Part shown: one piece after another, positions 1-6,257 of the stretch | How the letters are laid out: each line of letters opens with the position of its first letter | Position numbering within the stretch: position 1 is the first letter of the stretch | DNA from: an uncultured Bacilli bacterium | Lineage (GTDB): Bacteria > Bacillota_I > Bacilli_A > RF39 > UBA660 | Reading direction: 5' to 3' | Assembly (NCBI GenBank): GCA_947631655.1 | Contig: CANRME010000048.1 | Span: 1 to 9,762, forward strand | DNA: 9,762 nt | Made by a program: the position numbers and the translations under genes | The notes under the pieces: generated by a model | Seen by the model: the letters and a program-made list of their open reading frames with translations, nothing else | Told to the model about the DNA's origin: nothing | Database searches by the model: none

Positions 1-189
1 CCTGCTTGTGCGGGGATTATTCATAGTGATTTCGAAAGAGGATTTATTAAAGCGGAAGTAACTAGTTTTAATGATTTAGAAGAATTAGGAAATGAAAAAG
101 CAGTTAAAGAAAATGGTAAATTACGCCTAGAAGGGAAAGACTATGAAATGCAAGACGGTGATATTTGTTACTTCCGTTTCAATGTCTAA
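1..189 (+). CDS. ychF: Ribosome-binding ATPase YchF (C-terminal part, 5' truncated)
   Basis: The window opens inside this gene, and only the last 62 residues are visible. They match the C-terminal TGS domain of YchF/EngD (Obg-like ATPase): the stretch AGIIHSDFERGFIKAEV, then GKLRLEGKDY, and the end QDGDICYFRFNV followed by TAA. In this family these blocks are nearly invariant and end within a few residues of the same place, so the C terminus is complete. YchF is a cytoplasmic, ribosome-associated P-loop ATPase; its G domain lies upstream of the window. The stop at 187-189 is followed after only six bases, in the same reading frame, by the next gene, so the two are probably co-transcribed. Identification is firm although the gene is partial. 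Confidence 0.95.
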   Translation, partial: PACAGIIHSDFERGFIKAEVTSFNDLEELGNEKAVKENGKLRLEGKDYEMQDGDICYFRFNV

Positions 190-195
190 TTAAAT

Positions 196-1386
196 ATGAA
201 GAAGAATAGTGATAAATATATAACGATTGGTTTCTTTGTAGTTTTATTTGGAATATTTATTTTGTATCCCTTAAATTTTATTTTACAACATAAAGGAATA
301 ATTATGAATAATTTTACTAATTCTTATAATCTTAAGAGTGGTAATAGTATTGATGATAAAATTTATAATTTAAAAAATAAAGTTGAAACTTTAACAACTA
401 ATTATTTTCCTTTGGCTAATCAAATAAATATTTATTATCGAGGATTAAAAAATGATACTAATCGTTTTTTATATGCTTTAACCGGGCATGATTTTACTTA
501 TTTAGGAACTAATAGTGATAAAGAGTATATATATCAAAATATAGATAGTAATTATTATATAGTGCAAAATAATTTAAGTAATACGGAGTTAGAAATGCGT
601 TTTAATAAACTTTTAGATTTATACAATGAGATAGGAGTACTTAAAGATACCACGATATTTTTACCTAATAGATATGAATTTCAAAGACTTTTAGATAAGA
701 ATATGCAAATAGTTGATATGAGTACTTATTTGAGTGCTTTTAAAAGCAAGTTAAATCCTAATATAAGTCTTTTAGAGTTAAATGTTAATGAAGAAAATTA
801 TCAAGATTTATTTTATCATACGGACCATCATTGGAATGCTTATGGAGCTGAAGCTGGTTATGAAATTATTATGTCTTCTTTAGGAAAAACACCATTACCT
901 TTAGAAGTTAAAACTATTGAGGATATAAAATATCACGGAAGTATTGCTAAAAGTGGTGGTAATATTAAAAATTATGATTATTTAACTTATTTAGATAATG
1001 CTGATTTGTTAAAACCGAGTGTTATGCTTACTAATGAATTAGATACCCATTTTAAACCGTTAGAGGTTACGAAAAGGAAAGAGATATTTTATGATTATTA
1101 TGTTTCTTTCTTTGATGGCATGTATCCTTATGTATATTATAGTAATCCGAGAGAGAAAGAAAACCTACTTATTATAGGGGACTCTTATTCATGGCAACTA
1201 GATTATATTTTGGCGAATAGTTTTAAAAAGACGATTACTTTAAATCCGCGTTATATTGAAAAAATTGATTATAAAAAGTTTTTAGAGAAAGAACAAATTG
1301 ATAAAGTTTTAATTCTTATGGAAACGCAAACGACACTTTTTGATCAATATAATTATGGAATTGTAGAAAAGTTAGGAGGTAAATAA
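196..1386 (+). CDS. Membrane-anchored DHHW/AlgX-like SGNH-fold protein, probable partner of the MBOAT O-acyltransferase
   Basis: A 396-residue protein with a single N-terminal hydrophobic segment (about residues 10-30) after a Lys-rich start. This predicts a membrane anchor with the rest outside the cell. It carries TDHHWN at residues 209-214 and GDSYSW at 328-333. In AlgX, DltD-like and DHHW-family proteins these blocks hold the Asp/His (here D210 and H212) and the Ser (here S330) of an SGNH-type triad. Such proteins act with an MBOAT membrane protein to O-acylate surface polysaccharides, and an MBOAT gene follows at once with a one-base overlap (TAATG at 1384-1388). The substrate polymer cannot be read from sequence. 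The start is uncertain: ATG 196 has no clear Shine-Dalgarno, while an internal ATG at 304 follows AAAGGA. Starting at 304 would remove the membrane anchor, so 196 is preferred, probably with translation coupled to ychF. Confidence 0.82.
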   Translation: MKKNSDKYITIGFFVVLFGIFILYPLNFILQHKGIIMNNFTNSYNLKSGNSIDDKIYNLKNKVETLTTNYFPLANQINIYYRGLKNDTNRFLYALTGHDFTYLGTNSDKEYIYQNIDSNYYIVQNNLSNTELEMRFNKLLDLYNEIGVLKDTTIFLPNRYEFQRLLDKNMQIVDMSTYLSAFKSKLNPNISLLELNVNEENYQDLFYHTDHHWNAYGAEAGYEIIMSSLGKTPLPLEVKTIEDIKYHGSIAKSGGNIKNYDYLTYLDNADLLKPSVMLTNELDTHFKPLEVTKRKEIFYDYYVSFFDGMYPYVYYSNPREKENLLIIGDSYSWQLDYILANSFKKTITLNPRYIEKIDYKKFLEKEQIDKVLILMETQTTLFDQYNYGIVEKLGGK

Positions 1387-2771
1387 TGGAATTTTCATCA
1401 TTAATATTTTTATGCATATTTTTACCTTTATTTTTTATTTGTTATTTTGTTGTTAAGAAAAGAAATATACGAAACTTAGTAATTCTTCTATTTAGTATTG
1501 CTTTCTATGCTTGGGGTGGCGAAACTTTTCTCTTCTTAGTTATTTTAAGTGTTATTGTAAATTATTATTTAGCGATTTTAATAAGTAGAGAAAAGCATAA
1601 AAAGGTATATTTAATATTAAGTATTATTTTTGACTTAGGTATTTTAGGAGTATTTAAGTATACAGACTTTTTTATTAGTAGTACCAATAGTTTATTCCAT
1701 ACTAGTATTCCTTTGCAACACATCGTTTTACCAATTGGAATTAGTTTTTATACTTTTCAAATTTTATCTTATGTTATTGATGTTTATACGGGAAATGTAA
1801 AAGTGCAAAAGAACATCTTAACTTTGGGGTGTTATATCTTAGCATTTCCCCAATTAATCGCTGGGCCGATAGTAAGATATAAAACAGTCGAAAAGGAATT
1901 AGAAACAAGAAAAGAAAATAAAGAAGATATAGCTTATGGTATAAGAAGATTTATTAAAGGACTTGGTAAAAAAGTTTTAATTGCGAATAATGTGGGTTTA
2001 ATTGCGACGACGATATTTTCTTATGAACCCGCAACTTATGGTTTAGTTGGGGCATGGCTTGGAATGATAGCTTATACGCTTCAAATATATTATGATTTCT
2101 CAGGATACTCTGATATGGCGATAGGGATTGGGAGAATTTTAGGATTTAAATACTTAGAAAACTTTAACTTTCCTTATGTTGCAAATTCGGTAACGGATTT
2201 CTGGCGGAGATGGCATATATCTTTAAGTAGTTTTTTTAGAGATTATGTGTACATTCCTTTAGGAGGAAATAGAGTTAAAAAAGGAAGATTTATCTTTAAT
2301 ATCTTAGTTGTTTGGGGATTAACAGGATTATGGCATGGAGCTTCTTGGAACTTTGTTTTATGGGGCTTATATTATGGAGTAATTTTATTAATCGAAAAAT
2401 TATTCTTAACTAAGTATTTAGAAAAGATGCCTGTATTTTTAAGACACATCTATACCTTGTTAATTGTAATTGTCGGGTGGGTGTTCTTTAGAAGTGAAAG
2501 TATAAGTGAAATAGGGAATATCTTAAAATCTATGATAGGATTAAATGGATTAGGTAACCTAAGTTTATATGCATATGCGGGTCTTTTAACAGTTAATGTA
2601 TTACTTGCAATAATACTGGGAATAATCTTTGCTATGCCTTTAGAAAAATTTAATAACTTTTTAAATAAAAAACCATTTTTAAAAGATACATTATTATTAG
2701 TTATTTTAATTTTAGCTATTATGGAAATAGCAATTGGGACTTATAATCCATTCATCTATTTTAGATTTTAG
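1386..2771 (+). CDS. MBOAT family membrane-bound O-acyltransferase (AlgI/DltB/PatA-like)
   Basis: A 461-residue polytopic membrane protein with roughly ten or more hydrophobic segments, about the length of AlgI-type proteins. Hallmark blocks appear in order: FPQLIAGPIVRY (154-165), DFSGYSDMAIGIGRILGF (237-254), FWRRWHISLSSFFRDYVYIP (272-291) and GLWHGASWNFVLWG (314-327). The family's conserved histidines are H277 and the active-site H317. The protein is expected to move acyl groups from a cytoplasmic donor across the membrane to an extracellular acceptor, with the preceding SGNH-like protein as likely transferase or carrier. A strong AGGAGGT (1374-1380) with a five-base spacer precedes ATG 1386, which overlaps the upstream stop, so translation is coupled. 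Donor and acceptor are unknown. The family is certain, the exact role inferred. Confidence 0.93.
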   Translation: MEFSSLIFLCIFLPLFFICYFVVKKRNIRNLVILLFSIAFYAWGGETFLFLVILSVIVNYYLAILISREKHKKVYLILSIIFDLGILGVFKYTDFFISSTNSLFHTSIPLQHIVLPIGISFYTFQILSYVIDVYTGNVKVQKNILTLGCYILAFPQLIAGPIVRYKTVEKELETRKENKEDIAYGIRRFIKGLGKKVLIANNVGLIATTIFSYEPATYGLVGAWLGMIAYTLQIYYDFSGYSDMAIGIGRILGFKYLENFNFPYVANSVTDFWRRWHISLSSFFRDYVYIPLGGNRVKKGRFIFNILVVWGLTGLWHGASWNFVLWGLYYGVILLIEKLFLTKYLEKMPVFLRHIYTLLIVIVGWVFFRSESISEIGNILKSMIGLNGLGNLSLYAYAGLLTVNVLLAIILGIIFAMPLEKFNNFLNKKPFLKDTLLLVILILAIMEIAIGTYNPFIYFRF

Positions 2772-2779
2772 AGGTTAAT

Positions 2780-3733
2780 ATGAATGGTGCAGTAAAGAGT
2801 GAAATTATTAGAGATATATTAAATGAAGAAACTATAAATAATATTTGTTATATATATAAGATAAGTAAACAAGAATTAAGTAATATTTTAAAAACGGTAT
2901 ATTTAGGAGATTTTAATCTGCGAAAAGAAGTTACTTATGAGGGAGATTTGTTTTATACAACGACGAATATTGATTATTATACTTTGTATGGAGTAGATAA
3001 TTTAAATAAAATTAGAGTTGCTGTTTCTTCTGATTATCATATAGGAAATGTGGCCAGTGATATAAATTATGCTTATGTGATGGCGGATTATATGAAAAAG
3101 GAAAGCATTCATGTGGGTTTAATTTTGGGCGATTTATTGGATGGGGAACATATGAATATTAATGTCCGAAATATGAATTTAAAGGAGCAACTTTCTTTTC
3201 TTTCTTATAATTTTCCGATGGATCCATATATCAACTATTTAGTATTATTAGGTAATCATGAAAGACATAGTTTAAAGTATAATAATCAGGATATTGCACC
3301 AATTATAGCACGAGATAGAGTTGATTTGGCGGTGATGGGATATGGTTATCAAGTTTTAAAAATGCAAAATGATTTTATTCATTTACAACATAAATTATGT
3401 GATAGTAATTTTAAAGGAGGGTTCCCGCAAGTTGGTGCAAATAATTTTATGCTTTTAGGTCATAGTCATGAATTAAAAATGGTACCGCAAAAGTTTTTTA
3501 AGTTATATGTTTTGCCAATGTGTGATTTATATCATGCTCCCTATGCATATTATCCAGGATTTTTAGATTTAGTATTTAATATGAATCATTATGGTAAAAT
3601 AGAAGAAGTAGAGGGGAAAGAAATTATAATTGTGGATAATAAACCATTTATTAACAACGAGTTTCTGATAGATGTAACTAAGCATATAACGGATTATAAA
3701 GAGAGTAAAAGAATCCTTAAAAGAAAAATTTAA
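2780..3733 (+). CDS. Calcineurin-like metallophosphoesterase with an N-terminal extension
   Basis: A 317-residue protein with the full set of metallophosphoesterase metal motifs: SDYHIG (D85, H87), LGDLLDG (D118), LGNHERH (N159, H160) and GHSHE (H228, H230), with a possible further ligand His in the HLQH segment (201-204). It should be a two-metal phosphomono- or phosphodiesterase or nuclease. The spread of the motifs does not tell me whether the substrate is a nucleotide, a nucleic acid or a protein. The first 75 or so residues precede the catalytic core. They include a short stretch (NICYIYKISKQELSNIL) that could be a helix-turn-helix, which is only a guess. No signal peptide is seen, so it is probably cytoplasmic. 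AGAGG at 2770-2774 overlaps the MBOAT stop, and ATG follows eight bases after that stop, so it belongs to the same operon. No terminator is obvious after it. Confidence 0.85.
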   Translation: MNGAVKSEIIRDILNEETINNICYIYKISKQELSNILKTVYLGDFNLRKEVTYEGDLFYTTTNIDYYTLYGVDNLNKIRVAVSSDYHIGNVASDINYAYVMADYMKKESIHVGLILGDLLDGEHMNINVRNMNLKEQLSFLSYNFPMDPYINYLVLLGNHERHSLKYNNQDIAPIIARDRVDLAVMGYGYQVLKMQNDFIHLQHKLCDSNFKGGFPQVGANNFMLLGHSHELKMVPQKFFKLYVLPMCDLYHAPYAYYPGFLDLVFNMNHYGKIEEVEGKEIIIVDNKPFINNEFLIDVTKHITDYKESKRILKRKI

Positions 3734-3739
3734 AACATA

Positions 3740-3768
3740 TTTACTTTTAAAAAGTAATATGATAAGAT
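3740..3768 (+). promoter_or_regulatory. Promoter of the rpsF-ssb-rpsR operon
   Basis: TTTACT (3740-3745), a 17-base spacer and TAAGAT (3763-3768) with a TGA directly before it, which makes an extended -10 (TGATAAGAT). Transcription would start near 3775, at the first base of the leader hairpin. A near-perfect palindrome, TTACTTTT-A-AAAAGTAA (3741-3757), covers the spacer. It could be an operator, but it could also be an AT-rich accident. Confidence 0.6.
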
Positions 3769-3772
3769 ATAT

Positions 3773-3836
3773 CCGAGTAATTTAATTACTCCTTGCTTCA
3801 TTGTGAAGCCGTTTTAGACCAAAAGGAGGTGTACGT
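3773..3836 (+). promoter_or_regulatory. Structured 5' leader of rpsF, candidate S6:S18 autoregulatory element
   Basis: The leader has three pairing options. Hairpin 1 is GAGTAA (3775-3780) with TTACTC (3786-3791). Hairpin 2 is GCTTCA (3795-3800), loop TTG, TGAAGC (3804-3809), followed by CG so that CCG reads at 3809-3811. The third helix pairs CTCCTT (3789-3794) with AAGGAG (3823-3828), the Shine-Dalgarno core of rpsF. It encloses hairpin 2 and leaves a 3' bulge starting with the CG. It cannot coexist with hairpin 1, so the leader can switch between an open and a closed ribosome-binding site. Known S6:S18 leaders have a CCG-containing bulge beside a hairpin and repress rpsF when the S6:S18 complex binds. 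I infer the same here from layout, not from an alignment. Confidence 0.6.
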
Positions 3837-4127
3837 ATGAACAAATATGAAATGATGTTTATCGTAAAAGCTACTATGGAAGCTGATGTTATTAAAAAGA
3901 CAGCTGATAATATTAAGAAGGTAGTTACAGATAACAAAGGAAAAGTTTCTGAAGTAAAAGAAATGGGTGAAAGAAAACTTGCTTATCCAATTAAAAATGA
4001 AATTAATGGATACTATTTTGTTATCGAATTAGAAGCATCTAAAGAAGCAGTTAAAGAAATTGATAGAAAAACTTCTATTGATGAAAATGTTTTAAGACAT
4101 ATAATTATTAAATTAGATGAGGAGTAG
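3837..4127 (+). CDS. rpsF: 30S ribosomal protein S6
   Basis: A 96-residue protein, the normal length for bacterial S6. It opens with MNKYEMMFIVKA and contains the family block GERKLAYPIKNEINGYYFV (63-66% of the way through the typical alignment start), followed by the segment ending VLRHIIIKLDEE. S6 forms a heterodimer with S18 on the platform of the small subunit, and the S18 gene lies two genes downstream. AAAGGAGG(T) at 3822-3830 with a six-base spacer supports ATG 3837. The gene is first in the conserved rpsF-ssb-rpsR order of Bacilli and sits behind a leader able to sequester this Shine-Dalgarno, which suggests feedback control by its own product with S18. Identification is certain. Confidence 0.97.
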   Translation: MNKYEMMFIVKATMEADVIKKTADNIKKVVTDNKGKVSEVKEMGERKLAYPIKNEINGYYFVIELEASKEAVKEIDRKTSIDENVLRHIIIKLDEE

Positions 4128-4130
4128 AAT

Positions 4131-4595
4131 ATGAATAAAGTTATTTTAGTAGGAAGATTAACTAAGGATCCAGAAATGAGAACAACAGCAAGTGGTGTTG
4201 CGACAACTAATTTTACTTTAGCTGTTAATCGTAATTTTACGAATCAAAGTGGAGAAAGAGATGCAGACTTTTTAACTTGTGTAGCATGGCGTCGTCTTGC
4301 TGAGACTATTGCGAAGTTTTGTACTAAAGGAAGTCAAGTAGCTGTTGAAGGTAGAATTCAAACAAGAAGTTATGATGCCCAAGATGGTACAAAAAGATAT
4401 GTTACAGAAATTATGGTCGATAATATCGATTTCTTAGGTTCTCGTAGGGATGGTAATGGTTCTAGTTATGTACCTACTAATGATAATAGTAATTTTATGG
4501 ATACACCACCAGTTGATACTACTGATCTATCTGTGGACCCTTATGAAGCTTTAGGGGAAGAAGTAGCATTAAGTGATGATGATCTTCCATTTTAG
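4131..4595 (+). CDS. ssb: Single-stranded DNA-binding protein
   Basis: A 154-residue bacterial SSB. The N-terminal OB fold (about residues 1-105) begins MNKVILVGRLTKDPEMR and includes FLTCVAWRRLAETIAKF and GRIQTRSYDAQDGTKRYVTE. A flexible Asn/Asp/Pro-rich linker follows, and the protein ends in the acidic tip DDDLPF, the docking peptide for replication and repair proteins. It coats single-stranded DNA as a tetramer at the replication fork. GAGGAG (4119-4124) lies within the last rpsF codons, six bases before ATG 4131. The gap to rpsF is only three bases, so the genes are co-transcribed and probably translationally coupled. The TAG stop directly after the canonical LPF end also shows that TAG is a true stop in this genome. 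Confidence 0.97.
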   Translation: MNKVILVGRLTKDPEMRTTASGVATTNFTLAVNRNFTNQSGERDADFLTCVAWRRLAETIAKFCTKGSQVAVEGRIQTRSYDAQDGTKRYVTEIMVDNIDFLGSRRDGNGSSYVPTNDNSNFMDTPPVDTTDLSVDPYEALGEEVALSDDDLPF

Positions 4596-4610
4596 AAAGG
4601 AAATGAAATA

Positions 4611-4826
4611 ATGGCAGAATTTTATCATAAAAAGAAAAAAATATGTCAAATGTGTGTTGGTAAAAGTATAGATTATAAAGATGTTAATATTGTATCTAAA
4701 TATATAACTGATAAAGGAAAGATAATGAATCGTCGTATGACTGGAGCTTGTGCTAAGCACCAAAGACATATTGCAGAGCAAATTAAGATAGCTCGTTTTA
4801 TGGCTTTATTACCATATGTTAAATAA
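4611..4826 (+). CDS. rpsR: 30S ribosomal protein S18, zinc-binding (C+) form
   Basis: A 71-residue S18 with the family blocks DYKDVNIVSKYITDKGKI, RRMTGACAKHQRHIA and the C-terminal ARFMALLPYV. It pairs with S6 in the 30S platform. It keeps C12-x2-C15 and C47-x2-H50, the Cys/Cys/Cys/His set of zinc-containing C+ S18 proteins, whereas many Bacilli carry the cysteine-free type. In some bacteria C+ and C- paralogues are swapped under zinc limitation; only this copy is visible here. AAAGGA (4596-4601) precedes ATG 4611 at a slightly long spacing of nine bases. It is the last gene of the operon, and its TAA stop overlaps the terminator stem. Confidence 0.96.
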   Translation: MAEFYHKKKKICQMCVGKSIDYKDVNIVSKYITDKGKIMNRRMTGACAKHQRHIAEQIKIARFMALLPYVK

Positions 4827-4848
4827 GTACTAGGAATAGTACTTTTTA
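4825..4848 (+). terminator. Intrinsic terminator after rpsR
   Basis: AAGTACTA (4825-4832), tetraloop GGAA (a GNRA loop) and TAGTACTT (4837-4844) form a perfect 8-bp stem that runs into T 4843-4847. The stem is AT-rich with only two G-C pairs, so some read-through into the downstream sigma gene is possible. It begins within the rpsR stop codon. Confidence 0.75.
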
Positions 4849-4849
4849 C

Positions 4850-4878
4850 TTGCATTATTTTGGATTTTAAGATAGAAT
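4850..4878 (+). promoter_or_regulatory. Promoter of the divergent sigma factor gene
   Basis: TTGCAT (4850-4855), a 17-base spacer and TAGAAT (4873-4878, five of six to consensus). An overlapping TATAAA at 4878-4883 is an alternative -10. It starts directly after the rpsR terminator, which argues for separate control of the sigma gene. The implied transcript start near 4885 leaves a leader of under 20 bases before ATG 4902. Confidence 0.5.
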
Positions 4879-4901
4879 ATAAATTCACTAGGGGTGGTGA
4901 A

Positions 4902-6005
4902 ATGATAGAAGATACAGTAGAAGAGGGTTCATCATTAGAATTACTTAAAAAAGATATGAGGGCATATCAAATTCTTAGTAATGAAAAGCAAATAGAATTA
5001 TTTAAAGAATATGAAATTACTAAAAATCCTAAAATTAGAGAGCTTTTAATAAATTCTAATTTACCTTTGGTTTTAAGTAGAGCTAAAAAAGCTTTAATTA
5101 AAATGCATAAATGTGATATTTTAGATATGTTTCAAGATGGAGCAGAAGGATTAATAAAAGCTGTTGATAATTTTGATTGTCATAGAGGAGTAGCATTTTC
5201 TACTTATGCCACTCCCGTTATTGATACTGCTATAGATAGGTCGGACATTAGTTATGATAGAGTAATAAATTTACCACCTAGCAGAAGATTACAATTAAAA
5301 ATTTTTATTGCTAAAGAAACAGCACTTATGATGAAATTAAAAAAATTTCCTACTATTAAAGAAATAGCAGCTTATATGGGTTTAAGTACTAAAGAAGTAG
5401 AAGATTTACTACGTGATTATCAGGATATAAATTATTTAAATGATAAAATTAATACTGTTGATGATGAAAGAATCGATTTAATAGGTACAATAGCTGATGA
5501 TACAGATTATTTTTCGCATATAGATAATGAATCTACTTATAACGACTTATTTAAAATGTTATTAAAAGTTTTAAGTGATAGAGAATTAATTGTAATTATT
5601 TTAAGATATGGTTTAGTTCAGGAGAATCCTTTAACTAATCAAGATATTGCTGATATTTTACATTGTAAAAGACAAAGAATTAGTAAAATTGAGGTAACGG
5701 CTTTAGAAAAATTAAAATATTATTATGAAACTAAAAGTTTTAAAAAAGGTTTAAAAGAAAAAACTACTATAAGAGTTTTTATAACTGAGATTGATGATTT
5801 AGAATTAATAAATATTATAAATACATTAAATGAGTATGATAGGAATTTACTTTATAAAAGGTATAATGAAAATTTAACTAAAATTATTAATAATAAAATT
5901 ACTTTGAACGAATTTAGATATATATTTAGAGTAATTGTTCCTAGAATTAATTATATGGTAAAGAAACATAATGATAATGCAATTACTTTAAAGAAGATAA
6001 GATAA
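4902..6005 (+). CDS. Divergent sigma-70 family RNA polymerase sigma factor with a C-terminal extension
   Basis: A 367-residue protein. Residues 17-65 resemble sigma regions 1.2-2.1 (LLINSNLPLVLSRAKKAL), 73-92 region 2.2 (DILDMFQDGAEGLIKAVDNFD), 95-116 regions 2.3-2.4, about 148-172 region 3 (FPTIKEIAAYMGLSTKEVEDLL), and 216-274 region 4 with the helix-turn-helix TNQDIADILHCKRQRISKIE (245-264). Region 2.3 keeps FSTYAT (99-104), but the two tryptophans that follow in housekeeping sigma factors are P105 and V106, and the -12-reading Gln and Thr are T109 and D112. In region 4.2, E. coli E585, R588 and Q589 correspond to Q258, S261 and K262. About 90 residues follow region 4. A TTG at 4860 extends the frame, but it lies upstream of the -10 and lacks a Shine-Dalgarno; ATG 4902 follows AGGGGTGGTGA. 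It may be an alternative or phage-like sigma factor, or an anti-terminator-like regulator. Targets are unknown. Confidence 0.82.
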   Translation: MIEDTVEEGSSLELLKKDMRAYQILSNEKQIELFKEYEITKNPKIRELLINSNLPLVLSRAKKALIKMHKCDILDMFQDGAEGLIKAVDNFDCHRGVAFSTYATPVIDTAIDRSDISYDRVINLPPSRRLQLKIFIAKETALMMKLKKFPTIKEIAAYMGLSTKEVEDLLRDYQDINYLNDKINTVDDERIDLIGTIADDTDYFSHIDNESTYNDLFKMLLKVLSDRELIVIILRYGLVQENPLTNQDIADILHCKRQRISKIEVTALEKLKYYYETKSFKKGLKEKTTIRVFITEIDDLELINIINTLNEYDRNLLYKRYNENLTKIINNKITLNEFRYIFRVIVPRINYMVKKHNDNAITLKKIR

Positions 6006-6257
6006 ATTATTTATGAGCCATTCCTCAAAAATAGGAGCATATGAGTGGATGACTTTTTATATTGATTTTTTTGAATTTGTGAAGTAGAATAAATACCATT
6101 ACTTAAGAAGTGGTTGTTGTGGTATTTAGTAGTTTAGAAATAAATTTTTAAATGTAAAGTTGAAATACAAAGTATACAATTTAAGAATTAATAATTTATT
6201 TAATAAAGAAAAAGATGAATTAGGATTAGCTAGGTAAAAATAAGAGGAGATTTAAGT
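6006..6257. other. Intergenic region with two bulged hairpins and weak promoter-like sites
   Basis: No convincing gene lies in these 252 bases. On the + strand CCATTCCTC (6018-6026) can pair with GAG (6035-6037) plus GAGTGG (6043-6048), leaving a five-base 3' bulge; T5 follows at 6054-6058, too far from the stem for a good terminator. Further on, TAAATACCA (6090-6098) pairs perfectly with TGGTATTTA (6120-6128). It encloses TTACTT-AAG-AAGTGG (6099-6113) and a six-base 3' bulge, TTGTTG. Both have the same outline, a hairpin with a one-sided 3' bulge. A possible promoter for the next gene is TTGAAA (6160-6165), 17 bases, AAGAAT (6183-6188), which is weak. The remainder is AT-rich without visible signal. 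Confidence 0.4.

Noticed and set aside
4569..4888. Two open frames of about 70 codons on the - strand opposite rpsR (4569-4781 and 4673-4888).
   Set aside because: They are antisense to the certain rpsR gene and the sigma promoter, lack ribosome-binding sites and have no protein-like features.
4860..4901. Start of the sigma gene at TTG 4860.
   Set aside because: It lies upstream of the -10 box and has no Shine-Dalgarno, whereas ATG 4902 follows AGGGGTGGTGA.
6013..6237. An open frame interrupted by TAG codons (begins ATG 6013, ends ELGLAR at TAA 6235-6237), suggestive of a decayed gene or of TAG recoding.
   Set aside because: There is no ribosome-binding site and no recognisable homology. 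TAG clearly ends ssb and rpsF here, so recoding is unlikely, and the hairpins explain part of the stretch better.
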